DNA from: an uncultured Ruminococcus sp.
GTDB lineage: Bacteria; Bacillota; Clostridia; Oscillospirales; Acutalibacteraceae
Assembly: GCA_937892835.1 (NCBI GenBank)
Contig: CALBHM010000267.1
Coordinates: 1-22,499, forward strand
Length of the DNA: 22,499 nucleotides
Direction of reading: 5' to 3'
The position numbers and the translations under genes were made by a program. This document shows, piece after piece, positions 1 to 6,947 of the stretch. The notes beneath the pieces are model-generated. The model saw nothing but the letters and a program-made list of their open reading frames with translations. It did not search any database and was not told where the DNA came from. Positions within the stretch are counted from its first letter, which is position 1, and each line of letters opens with the position of its first letter.

Positions 1-1
1 C

Positions 2-898
2 TCGGAGGTTACTCCGTTTGCAGTTATCACAGATGAAAAGTCAGGCGTTAAGTATCCGCTTGCAGACTATCAGCTGCTCCCGAACATGGCAATTATCGAC
101 CCCGATTTCCACATGAGTGCACCGAAAGGACTTACAGCCGCTTCAGGTATCGACGCTGTTACACATGCTCTCGAGGCTTATGCTTCAATGATGGCAACAG
201 ACTATACCGACGGTCTTGCAATTCAGGCTCTTAAGGGAATCTTTGAGTATCTGCCCCGTGCATATGATAACGGCCAGACAGATATCGAGGCTCGTGAGAA
301 GATGGCAAACTGCGCAACAATGGCCGGTATGGCTTTCGCAAACGCATTCCTCGGTGTATGCCACTCAATGGCTCATAAGCTCGGTGCATTCCACCATCTG
401 CCGCACGGCGTTGCAAACGCACTTATGATTGAAGAGGTTCTCCGATTCAACGCAGCAGAGGCTCCGGCAAAGATGGGTACGTTCTCACAGTATGACCATC
501 CGCATACACTTGCACGTTATGCTGAGGTTGCAAGAGCTCTCGGTTTCGGCGGCAAGAACGATAAGGAAAGCCTTGAGAATCTCATCAACGCTGTTAACGC
601 TCTCAAGGAGAGAGTCGGCATCAAGAAGACGATCCGTGATTACGGCATTGACGAAAAGGACTTCCTTGACCGTCTTGATGCAATGACAGAGCAGGCCTTC
701 GATGACCAGTGCACAGGTGCTAACCCGCGTTATCCGCTCATGAGCGAGATTAAGCAGATGTATCTCAACGCTTATTATGGCAACAAGCATTTCACAGAAG
801 AAGAAAAACCCACCGCTGCCGATTTTGAAGCTACGGACGACAAGCATGATTTCAAGAAGGCTTATCGCAGAGCAGAGAACGGCAAGAGCAAAGAGTAA
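2..898 (+). CDS. adhE: Bifunctional aldehyde/alcohol dehydrogenase AdhE, C-terminal part (5' end outside window)
   Basis: This is the iron-dependent alcohol dehydrogenase domain of AdhE, which reduces acetyl-CoA via acetaldehyde to ethanol with NADH in the cytoplasm. The reading frame is open from base 2, and the first residues (SEVTPFAVITDEKSGVKYPL) are an internal AdhE segment, so the Met at 86 is not the start. The metal-ligand motifs are visible: GIDAVTHALEAY (Asp and His), SMAHKLGAFHHLPHG (two His). A Lys/Glu-rich tail follows the usual end at NAYYGNKH. The N-terminal CoA-acylating aldehyde dehydrogenase half lies upstream, so calling it bifunctional is inferred from strong similarity to AdhE rather than to single-domain Fe-ADHs. 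The next gene starts 12 nt after the stop, so adhE is cotranscribed with the kinase and hydrogenase genes. This gives an ethanol sink for reductant beside H2 formation. Confidence 0.93.
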   Translation, partial: SEVTPFAVITDEKSGVKYPLADYQLLPNMAIIDPDFHMSAPKGLTAASGIDAVTHALEAYASMMATDYTDGLAIQALKGIFEYLPRAYDNGQTDIEAREKMANCATMAGMAFANAFLGVCHSMAHKLGAFHHLPHGVANALMIEEVLRFNAAEAPAKMGTFSQYDHPHTLARYAEVARALGFGGKNDKESLENLINAVNALKERVGIKKTIRDYGIDEKDFLDRLDAMTEQAFDDQCTGANPRYPLMSEIKQMYLNAYYGNKHFTEEEKPTAADFEATDDKHDFKKAYRRAENGKSKE

Positions 899-910
899 GG
901 AGGATTATAT

Positions 911-1660
911 ATGAATTTGGACAGAATTATTGCGGTCAGAACCGATAAGACCGTCTATCGTGACGGCGACCGCTGCCTTAAGGTTTTCAATGAGGACTTT
1001 TCAAAGGCCGATGTCCTTAACGAGGCTCTTAATCAGGCTCGTATTGAGGAAACCGGACTCAATATTCCGAAAATTCTTGAGGTTACTGTTATTGACGGCA
1101 AATGGACAATCGTTTCCGAGTTCATCAAGGGCAAGACGCTTGCTCGCCTGATGGAAGAAAACCCGGAGAAAAAGGACGAGTATCTCAGCCTTTTTGTTGA
1201 CCTTCAGCTTCAGATGCACAGCAAGACATGCAAGGGTCTGACAAAGCTTAAGGACAAGATGAACAGAAAGATCAGCGAGACCGACCTTTCCGCAACCGTT
1301 CGCTATGACCTTCACACACGTCTTGAGTCTATGCCCAAGCACAACAAGGTTTGCCACGGTGACTTCAACCCGACGAACATCATTATCACAGATGACGGCA
1401 CACCGTATATCCTCGACTGGTCGCATGCCACTCAGGGTAACGCATCTGCCGATGCCGCAAGAACCTACCTTCTCTTCTGGCTCAACGGTGATATCGATGG
1501 TGCAAAGAAGTATCTTGACCTCTTCTGCGAGAGAAGCAATACCGCTAAGCAGTACGTTCAGAAGTGGATGCCGATCGTAGCGGCTTCACAGACAGTCAAG
1601 GGCAATGAGGCAGAGCGTGAGTTCCTGCACTCTTGGATCGACGTTGTTGACTACGAATAA
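911..1660 (+). CDS. APH/choline-kinase-fold small kinase, hydrogenase-operon associated
   Basis: This 249-residue protein has the aminoglycoside phosphotransferase/choline-kinase form of the protein-kinase fold. Visible motifs are the ATP-binding Lys in LKVF (about residue 24), a hinge VSEFIKGKTLA (69-79), the catalytic loop HGDFNPTNII (149-158, catalytic Asp151 and Asn156) and the Mg-binding Asp in ILDWSHA (Asp169). A ribosome site AAGGAGG lies just upstream of ATG 911, and it directly follows adhE. In R. albus the hydS-hydA2 unit is reported to contain a Ser/Thr protein kinase gene, and this protein occupies the same place. I infer that it phosphorylates an operon-linked regulator opposed by the SpoIIE-type phosphatase downstream. 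A small-molecule substrate is also possible. The context argues against antibiotic resistance. Confidence 0.82.
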   Translation: MNLDRIIAVRTDKTVYRDGDRCLKVFNEDFSKADVLNEALNQARIEETGLNIPKILEVTVIDGKWTIVSEFIKGKTLARLMEENPEKKDEYLSLFVDLQLQMHSKTCKGLTKLKDKMNRKISETDLSATVRYDLHTRLESMPKHNKVCHGDFNPTNIIITDDGTPYILDWSHATQGNASADAARTYLLFWLNGDIDGAKKYLDLFCERSNTAKQYVQKWMPIVAASQTVKGNEAEREFLHSWIDVVDYE

Positions 1661-1673
1661 TTCAGTATGACCG

Positions 1674-1714
1674 CCGCCGATCGGTTCAATAAGCAAGCAC
1701 GAATCGGTCGGCGG
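1674..1714 (+). other. Intra-operon stem-loop between kinase and ferredoxin genes
   Basis: CCGCCGATCGGTTC (1674-1687) pairs with GAATCGGTCGGCGG (1701-1714) over 14 positions with two G-U pairs and a 13-nt loop. No T-run follows, so it is not a standard intrinsic terminator. It lies in the only sizeable gap (94 nt) of the operon and could be an mRNA processing or stability element separating adhE-kinase from the hydrogenase genes. Confidence 0.55.
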
Positions 1715-1754
1715 ATACCTAAGATAACAAAACATAAAATAGGGGGATATTTCA

Positions 1755-1994
1755 ATGAAGATTACGGTTTGTATCGGCTCATCATGCCACATCAAAGGCT
1801 CACGTCAGGTAGTTGAGCAGCTCCAGTATCTTATTCACGAAAACAATCTCGGCGACAAAGTCGAGCTTGGCGGCACCTTCTGCATGGGCAAATGCCAGCA
1901 GGGAGTTTGTGTTACCGTTGATGATGAGTTCTTCTCGGTTTCACCGGACACGGTAAAGGAATTCTTTAACGAAAACGTTCTTGCAAAGGTGTGA
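1755..1994 (+). CDS. Small thioredoxin-like [2Fe-2S] ferredoxin, copy 1
   Basis: This 79-residue protein resembles the thioredoxin-fold [2Fe-2S] domain of NuoE/HydC-type subunits, but stands alone. Four cysteines are spaced as expected: Cys6 and Cys11 in CIGSSCHIKGS, then Cys43 and Cys47 in TFCMGKC. The motif CxGSSC...GTFCMGKC ligates a [2Fe-2S] cluster in the family. A fifth Cys (52) follows. A strong GGGGG ribosome site precedes ATG 1755. It is followed after 5 nt by a paralogue with the same cysteine positions. Likely role, by context: electron transfer to or from the HydS or HydA2 Fe-S proteins in the cytoplasm. The partner is inferred. Confidence 0.85.
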   Translation: MKITVCIGSSCHIKGSRQVVEQLQYLIHENNLGDKVELGGTFCMGKCQQGVCVTVDDEFFSVSPDTVKEFFNENVLAKV

Positions 1995-1999
1995 AATAA

Positions 2000-2260
2000 A
2001 TGATCGTTCAAATTTGCGTAGGTTCATCCTGCCATTTGAAAGGGTCTGAAAAATTGGTAGAGCTTTTTCAAAAGGCTATTGCCGAAAATAAGCTTGACAG
2101 CGAAGTTACACTTGCCGGCAGTTTCTGCACCGGCAAGTGCAATCGTGTCGGTGTGACTGTTACTGTGGATGACGATGTTTTTACAGGCGTTACACCCGAG
2201 AATTTCAGCAGCTTTTTCAATGACAAGGTACTTAACAAAATAAACGAGGAAAGGAATTAA
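2000..2260 (+). CDS. Small thioredoxin-like [2Fe-2S] ferredoxin, copy 2
   Basis: This 86-residue paralogue of the preceding gene has Cys6 and Cys11 (CVGSSCHLKGS) and Cys43 and Cys47 (SFCTGKC) at identical positions. It lacks the extra Cys52 of copy 1 and carries a longer charged C-terminus. It starts 5 nt after the stop of copy 1 and ends 4 nt before hydS, so translation is probably coupled. The two copies have clearly diverged in sequence, which argues for an old duplication with distinct roles, such as different redox potentials or partners. It is predicted to carry one [2Fe-2S] cluster and to be cytoplasmic. Confidence 0.85.
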   Translation: MIVQICVGSSCHLKGSEKLVELFQKAIAENKLDSEVTLAGSFCTGKCNRVGVTVTVDDDVFTGVTPENFSSFFNDKVLNKINEERN

Positions 2261-2264
2261 CGGA

Positions 2265-3938
2265 ATGGAATGTCTGACTCTGAAAAAATCCAACTGTAAG
2301 AATTGTTACAAGTGTATTCGTCACTGTCCGGTCAAATCCATTCGTTTTTCCGGAAATCAGGCATATATTATCGGCAACGAGTGCATAATGTGCGGTCAGT
2401 GCTTCGTAGTCTGCCCGCAGGACGCTAAGCAGATCGTTGACGAAACAGAAAAGGTCAAGGTGCTTTTGCAGAGCGGCGATCCCGTTGTCGTCAGCCTTGC
2501 TCCGTCTTTCATAGCCAACTATGAGGGCGTGGGTATCGGCGCAATGCGTGAGGCTCTCAAGCAGCTCGGCTTCTATGACGTCGAGGAAACAGCTATCGGC
2601 GCAACCATAGTTAAAAATGAATATGAGAGAATGATAGGGGAGAAGAGCCACGATATAATCATCTCCTCCTGCTGTCATTCCATAAATCTTCTTATACAAA
2701 AATACTTTCCGCGCGAACTTCCTTATCTTGCCGATGTACTTTCTCCGATGCAGGCACATTGTAAGGACATCAAAAAGAGAATCCCGAACGCAAAGACTGT
2801 ATTTATCGGACCGTGCGTTGCCAAGAAGGATGAGGCTCAATATTACGAGGGCATTGTTGATGCCGTTCTGACCTTTGATGAGCTGACAAATTGGCTAAAG
2901 GTGCAGAACATTGAATTGAAGTCGGAAATGGATAACAATGAAAACAGCCGTGCAAGATTTTTCCCGACCACCGGCGGTATTCTCAAAACAATGAATACCG
3001 AGGATACGGGTTACACTTATATGGCCATCGACGGAACGGAAAATTGTATTGCAGCTCTGCGTGACATTGAAAGAGGCGGCCTGCACGGCTGCTTTATCGA
3101 GATGTCGGCATGTATCGGCAGCTGCGTCGGCGGCCCTGTTATGGAAAAATTCCACCGTTCGCCGGTCAGAGACTATGCCGCAGTTTCAAAATTTGCCGGT
3201 AAAAAGGACTTTGAGGTAGATTCTCCCGATCCGCTTACTATCAAGAAGAATTTTACGGTTATTGAAAGGAAGCTTCAGCAGCCGTCCGAATCGGAGATTC
3301 GTGACACACTCCGTCAGATGGGCAAGATGAAGCCGTCCGATGAGTTGAATTGCGGCTCCTGCGGCTACAATACCTGCCGTGAAAAGGCTGTTGCAATTCT
3401 TCAGGGCAAGGCAGAGATTTCTATGTGTCTGCCGTACCTCAAGGATAAGGCGGAAAGCTTCTCCGACACAATCGTACGTAACACGCCGAACGGACTTATC
3501 GTTCTCAACGAAAAGCTTGAGGTTCAGCAGATCAATCACGCCGCACTTAAAATTGTCAACGTTCGCAACGCCTCGGTTGTTCTCGGCGATCAGGTCGTCA
3601 GAATTCTTGATCCGACAGATTTTCTCAGCGTTCTCAACACCGGCAGAAGCATTCACGACAAGAGAACATATCTTGCCGAGTACGGAAAGTATGTTGAGGA
3701 ATCGATTCTTTACGATAAGGAATACCATCTGCTGGTTTGTATCCTTCGTGATGTCACCGAGGAAGAAAACCAGAAGGAAAAGAAAGAAAAAATCAGCCAC
3801 CAGACGGTCGAAATTGCCGACCGTGTTGTTGACAATCAGATGAGAATCGTTCAGGAAATTGCTTCGCTTCTCGGTGAAACGGCGGCTGAAACAAAAATTG
3901 CGCTTACTAAGTTAAAGGAGTCGATCAGCGATGAATAA
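2265..3938 (+). CDS. hydS: Putative H2-sensing [FeFe]-hydrogenase with PAS domain (HydS-like)
   Basis: The 557 residues read as: two [4Fe-4S] motifs (Cys11/14/17/21 and Cys40/43/46/50), an H-cluster domain (about 65-300), a CGxCGYxxC...C Fe-S motif (Cys363/366/371/388), a PAS-like domain (about 395-495) and a C-terminal helical, charged stretch (about 497-557). The H-cluster ligands are present but in altered motifs: ISSCCHS (136-137) instead of TSCCPxW, GPCVAKKDE (Cys184) and EMSACIGSCVGGP (Cys283, Cys287). This domain order is that of the sensory (group C) hydrogenases. In R. albus 7, a PAS-type HydS next to hydA2 is proposed to sense H2. Its stop overlaps the phosphatase start by 8 nt, suggesting that HydS signals through that phosphatase. 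A well-placed AAGGA supports ATG 2265. Confidence 0.9.
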   Translation: MECLTLKKSNCKNCYKCIRHCPVKSIRFSGNQAYIIGNECIMCGQCFVVCPQDAKQIVDETEKVKVLLQSGDPVVVSLAPSFIANYEGVGIGAMREALKQLGFYDVEETAIGATIVKNEYERMIGEKSHDIIISSCCHSINLLIQKYFPRELPYLADVLSPMQAHCKDIKKRIPNAKTVFIGPCVAKKDEAQYYEGIVDAVLTFDELTNWLKVQNIELKSEMDNNENSRARFFPTTGGILKTMNTEDTGYTYMAIDGTENCIAALRDIERGGLHGCFIEMSACIGSCVGGPVMEKFHRSPVRDYAAVSKFAGKKDFEVDSPDPLTIKKNFTVIERKLQQPSESEIRDTLRQMGKMKPSDELNCGSCGYNTCREKAVAILQGKAEISMCLPYLKDKAESFSDTIVRNTPNGLIVLNEKLEVQQINHAALKIVNVRNASVVLGDQVVRILDPTDFLSVLNTGRSIHDKRTYLAEYGKYVEESILYDKEYHLLVCILRDVTEEENQKEKKEKISHQTVEIADRVVDNQMRIVQEIASLLGETAAETKIALTKLKESISDE

Positions 3939-5103
3939 TCTTTGTGCTGACATCGGCTGGAAAAGTATAAATCACGAGGGCGAACAGCTCTGCGGCGACC
4001 ATGTGGATATAGTTGAACAAAATGAAAATTCGACTGTTATTGTGCTGGCGGACGGACTCGGAAGCGGAGTTAAGGCGAGCATTCTTTCCACGCTCACCTC
4101 AAAGATAATCTCCACGATGATGGCGGAGGGACTTTCGCTTGAAGAATGTGTTTCTACCATTGCGGCAACGCTTCCGATATGCTCTGTCAGAGGGGTTGCG
4201 TATTCAACTTTCACCATTATCCACCTGATCAACAATGAAACAGCCGAACTTATTCAGTACGACAACCCTCATGTGATATTGCTCAGGGATGGCAAAAATT
4301 TTGAATATCCCAAAAATGAGCTGAGTATAAACGGTAAGCAGATATATAAATCTGTTATCGATTTGCAGGAAAACGATATTTTCATTGCCATGAGCGACGG
4401 CTGTCCCCATGCCGGAATAGGTATTGCCTATAATTTCGGCTGGCGCAGAGATGATATTATCAGCTTCATGGAAATGATAGCCGATCTCGGCTACACGGCG
4501 AAAACTCTTTCAACCATGCTTATTGACGAGTGCAACAAGCAGTACGGTTATCACCCGGGTGACGATGCTACAGCGTGCGTTGTTCGTGTCCGAAAGAGAG
4601 AGCCGATGAACCTGCTCTTCGGCCCGCCCCGCAACAGAGACGACTGCGACCGCATGATGAGCCTGTTCTTCTCTAAGGAAGGCAAGCACATTGTCTGCGG
4701 CGGAACAACATCTTCAATCGCAGCGAAATATCTCGGCAAGCCTGTCAGGGCAACGCTCAATTTTGAGCAGAGCGATGTTCCGCCGATTGCCGAAATCGAG
4801 GGCGTTGATCTCGTAACCGAGGGCGTTATCACAATTAACAAGGTTATTGAGTACGCCAAGGATGCGCTCAGCAGCAATGAGCTTTACGAACAGTGGAGCA
4901 TCAAGCAGGACGGCGCATCAAGAATCTGCCGCTTGCTTTTTGAGGAAGCGACCGATATCAATTTCTATGTCGGCAGAGCGGTCAATCCGGCTCATCAGAA
5001 CCCTGATTTGCCGATTAATTTCAATATTAAAATGAATCTTGTCGAGGAGCTTTCAAATTGCTTGAAGCAAATGGGTAAGAGGATTAAGGTAAGCTATTTC
5101 TAA
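3931..5103 (+). CDS. SpoIIE/PP2C-family serine/threonine phosphatase with extra C-terminal domain
   Basis: The first ~220 of 390 residues are a PPM/SpoIIE phosphatase domain, with metal-binding acidic motifs CGDH (Asp23), LADGLGSG (Asp41-Gly42), MSDG (Asp156-Gly157) and PGDDAT (Asp211-Asp212). It should remove phosphate from Ser/Thr of a partner protein using Mn/Mg. The remaining ~170 residues, including CGGTTSSIAAKYLGK (about 256-270), form a domain I do not recognise. The gene overlaps hydS by 8 nt and precedes hydA2 by 11 nt, so stoichiometric translation with HydS is likely. No transmembrane segment is seen. With the upstream kinase it can form a reversible phosphorylation switch downstream of H2 sensing. 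The substrate is not identifiable here. Confidence 0.9.
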   Translation: MNNLCADIGWKSINHEGEQLCGDHVDIVEQNENSTVIVLADGLGSGVKASILSTLTSKIISTMMAEGLSLEECVSTIAATLPICSVRGVAYSTFTIIHLINNETAELIQYDNPHVILLRDGKNFEYPKNELSINGKQIYKSVIDLQENDIFIAMSDGCPHAGIGIAYNFGWRRDDIISFMEMIADLGYTAKTLSTMLIDECNKQYGYHPGDDATACVVRVRKREPMNLLFGPPRNRDDCDRMMSLFFSKEGKHIVCGGTTSSIAAKYLGKPVRATLNFEQSDVPPIAEIEGVDLVTEGVITINKVIEYAKDALSSNELYEQWSIKQDGASRICRLLFEEATDINFYVGRAVNPAHQNPDLPINFNIKMNLVEELSNCLKQMGKRIKVSYF

Positions 5104-5114
5104 GGAGGAAAACA

Positions 5115-6542
5115 ATGCTGTATAAATTTGACACGAAGGTGCAATATCTTAAATATAAGGTTCTCCGTGAAGTAGCCCGCCATGCATGGAACGATACACT
5201 TTTGGATAATCTTCTTGAAATTCCGAAAACCATTGTTCCGGGCAATACGCCGACGATGCGTTGCTGCGTTTATAAAGAGCGTGCAATTCTCGGCGAGCGT
5301 GTAAAAATCGCCATGGGCGGCGATAAATCAAACCCGAATGTTATTGAGGTTATCGAAACCGCCTGCGATGAATGTCCGATGGGCGGCTACGAGGTCACTA
5401 ATGCATGCCGAGGCTGTCTTGCACATCGATGTATGGATGCCTGTCGCTTTGGAGCAATAACATTTGACCAGAATCATGTTGCACATATCGACAAGACAAA
5501 GTGTAAGGAATGCGGTGCATGTTCAAGAGTTTGTCCCTACACAGCGATTATCAGCCGTAAGCGTCCTTGCGAGAACGCCTGTAAGATAAAGGCAATCAAG
5601 ATGAATGAAAACAAGGCGGCGGCAATCGACAATGAAAAGTGCATTGCCTGCGGTGCATGCGTTTACCAGTGTCCGTTTGGCGCAATTACGGATAAGTCGT
5701 ATATTCTTGACGTTGTTGACATCATCAAGAAGAGCAAGAACAATAAGAAGTACAAGGTATATGCCGTTGTCGCTCCGTCGATTTCGAGCCAGTTCAAGTA
5801 TGCAAAGCTCGGTCAGGTTATAACAGGACTCAAGGAGCTTGGTTTCCACACGGTTATTGAGGCCGCTCTCGGTGCCGATATGGTTGCATATTCCGAGTCT
5901 AAAGAACTCGCCGAAAAAGGCTTCCTGACAAGCTCATGCTGTCCGGCGTTTGTAACCTATATCGAAAAGGCATTCCCACAGCTTTTACCGCTTGTTTCGC
6001 ATAATCTTTCACCTATGGCGGCAGTTTCAAAGTATATCAAATCCCGTGAGCCGAATTGCAAGGTTATATTTATTGGCCCATGCACAGCCAAAAAGGCTGA
6101 GGTTCAGAAAGAATCCGTTGCTCCGTATGTTGATGTTGCAATGACGTTTGAGGAGCTTCAGGCTCTCTTCGACAGCAAGGATATCGACATTATGACTCTC
6201 GACGAGGGAGTGCTCGACAATGCTTCGTATTTCGGACGTATATTTGCACGCAGCGGCGGCCTTTCTGATGCAGTCGCTCAGGCTCTCATGGAGCAGGACA
6301 TCAAGGACTTCGAGCTGAAGCCGTGTGCATGTGACGGAATTGAGGCTTGCCGTGCCGCCTTGCTCAAAAAGAGCAAGGATAGGCTTGATGCAAACTTCAT
6401 TGAGGGTATGGCATGTATCGGCGGCTGTATCGGCGGTGCAGGCTGCTTGACCCACGGTGAACGAAATAAGGCAGAGGTCGACAAGTACGGTAAAGAAGCC
6501 TACGAAAAGACGATCACGGACGCAATTTCAATGCTGAAATAA
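5115..6542 (+). CDS. hydA2: Ferredoxin-dependent [FeFe]-hydrogenase, group-B/HydA2 type
   Basis: This 475-residue catalytic hydrogenase should reduce protons to H2 with reduced ferredoxin in the cytoplasm. An N-terminal cysteine-rich region has CxxC (84/87), CxxCxxxxCxxxC (98/101/106/110) and two ferredoxin-like clusters (130/133/136/140 and 176/179/182/186), with extra Cys152 and 156 between them. The H-cluster motifs are TSSCCPAF (Cys275/276), GPCTAKKAE (Cys323, Glu329) and EGMACIGGCIGGAG (Cys434, Cys438). GPC in place of MPC and the -AF ending of L1 set it apart from group-A enzymes and fit R. albus HydA2. The ribosome site AAGGAGG is 5-6 nt before ATG 5115. It is the last gene of the operon. 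HydEFG maturases are not in the window. Confidence 0.93.
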   Translation: MLYKFDTKVQYLKYKVLREVARHAWNDTLLDNLLEIPKTIVPGNTPTMRCCVYKERAILGERVKIAMGGDKSNPNVIEVIETACDECPMGGYEVTNACRGCLAHRCMDACRFGAITFDQNHVAHIDKTKCKECGACSRVCPYTAIISRKRPCENACKIKAIKMNENKAAAIDNEKCIACGACVYQCPFGAITDKSYILDVVDIIKKSKNNKKYKVYAVVAPSISSQFKYAKLGQVITGLKELGFHTVIEAALGADMVAYSESKELAEKGFLTSSCCPAFVTYIEKAFPQLLPLVSHNLSPMAAVSKYIKSREPNCKVIFIGPCTAKKAEVQKESVAPYVDVAMTFEELQALFDSKDIDIMTLDEGVLDNASYFGRIFARSGGLSDAVAQALMEQDIKDFELKPCACDGIEACRAALLKKSKDRLDANFIEGMACIGGCIGGAGCLTHGERNKAEVDKYGKEAYEKTITDAISMLK

Positions 6543-6575
6543 GATTAGCGTTAATCAAAAAAATTGCATAAAAAC

Positions 6576-6623
6576 AAGGACTGCGAATCATGAAAAACTT
6601 TCAATGAATTCGCAGCCTTTTTT
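6576..6623 (+). terminator. Intrinsic terminator of the adhE-hydS-hydA2 operon
   Basis: AAGG-A-CTGCGAAT pairs with ATTCGCAG-CCTT, with a single bulged A, and is followed by six T residues (6618-6623). It lies 33 nt after the hydA2 stop. Confidence 0.85.
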
Positions 6624-6638
6624 GATGCATGAATTAAT

Positions 6639-6677
6639 AAAAAAGCCGCAAGCCCTTGATATACAACGGTTTGCGGC
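6639..6677 (-). terminator. Intrinsic terminator of tRNA-Thr
   Basis: On the minus strand, GCCGCAAA (from 6677) pairs with TTGCGGC (6651-6645), followed by a run of six T (plus-strand A at 6639-6644). It starts immediately after the tRNA 3' end. Confidence 0.8.
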
Positions 6678-6678
6678 T

Positions 6679-6754
6679 TGGAGCTACTGGTCGGACTCGA
6701 ACCGACGACCTGCTCATTACGAATGAGCTGCTCTACCAACTGAGCCACAGTAGC
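6679..6754 (-). tRNA. tRNA-Thr (anticodon CGU)
   Basis: This 76-nt cloverleaf reads on the minus strand: acceptor GCTACTG paired with CAGTAGC, D arm GCTC...GAGC, anticodon stem GCTCA/TGAGC with loop TTCGTAA (anticodon CGT), T arm GTCGG TTCGAGT CCGAC, then T and an encoded CCA. Anticodon CGU reads the ACG threonine codon. It stands alone between oppositely oriented protein genes, with its own promoter and terminator. Confidence 0.97.
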
Positions 6755-6780
6755 ATCTGCTGAAATTGTCAACGACAAAT

Positions 6781-6809
6781 ATTCTAATATATTTTGAAGA
6801 AAAAAGCAA
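6781..6809 (-). promoter_or_regulatory. Sigma-A-type promoter of tRNA-Thr
   Basis: On the minus strand, TTGCTT (6809-6804) and TAGAAT (6786-6781) are separated by 17 nt. The predicted start near 6774 gives a leader of about 20 nt before the mature tRNA. Confidence 0.65.
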
Positions 6810-6883
6810 TAGTTTTTATAAAAAAAGTTATTTTTTTTAGCTTTGTAGGTTTTTTACAATGCGTGATTATTGTTCGCTCAAAG

Positions 6884-6912
6884 TTGACATAATCTTTGAA
6901 TTTGGGTATAAT
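6884..6912 (+). promoter_or_regulatory. Perfect consensus sigma-A promoter for the FAD oxidoreductase
   Basis: TTGACA (6884-6889) and TATAAT (6907-6912) match both consensus hexamers exactly, with a 17-nt spacer. The predicted transcription start near 6919 leaves about 29 nt before ATG 6948, with room for the ribosome site. Confidence 0.88.
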
Positions 6913-6947
6913 GAAAACAGAAAATACTATGAGAAGAGGTGCGCAAA

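Noticed and set aside
911..1660. Aminoglycoside resistance gene
   Set aside because: The APH fold is shared by many kinases. The gene is embedded in a hydrogen/ethanol operon, with native spacing and composition, and no mobile element is nearby.
1674..1714. Intrinsic terminator after the kinase gene
   Set aside because: The stem is strong, but the downstream sequence is ATACCTAAGATAAC, without a T-run.
2232..2840. 202-residue minus-strand open frame opposite hydS
   Set aside because: It is antisense to a clear Fe-S protein gene, has no family motif and has no ribosome site of note.
6939..6947. GTG start of the FAD oxidoreductase at 6939
   Set aside because: It overlaps the ribosome site that serves ATG 6948, and the Rossmann motif spacing fits the shorter form.
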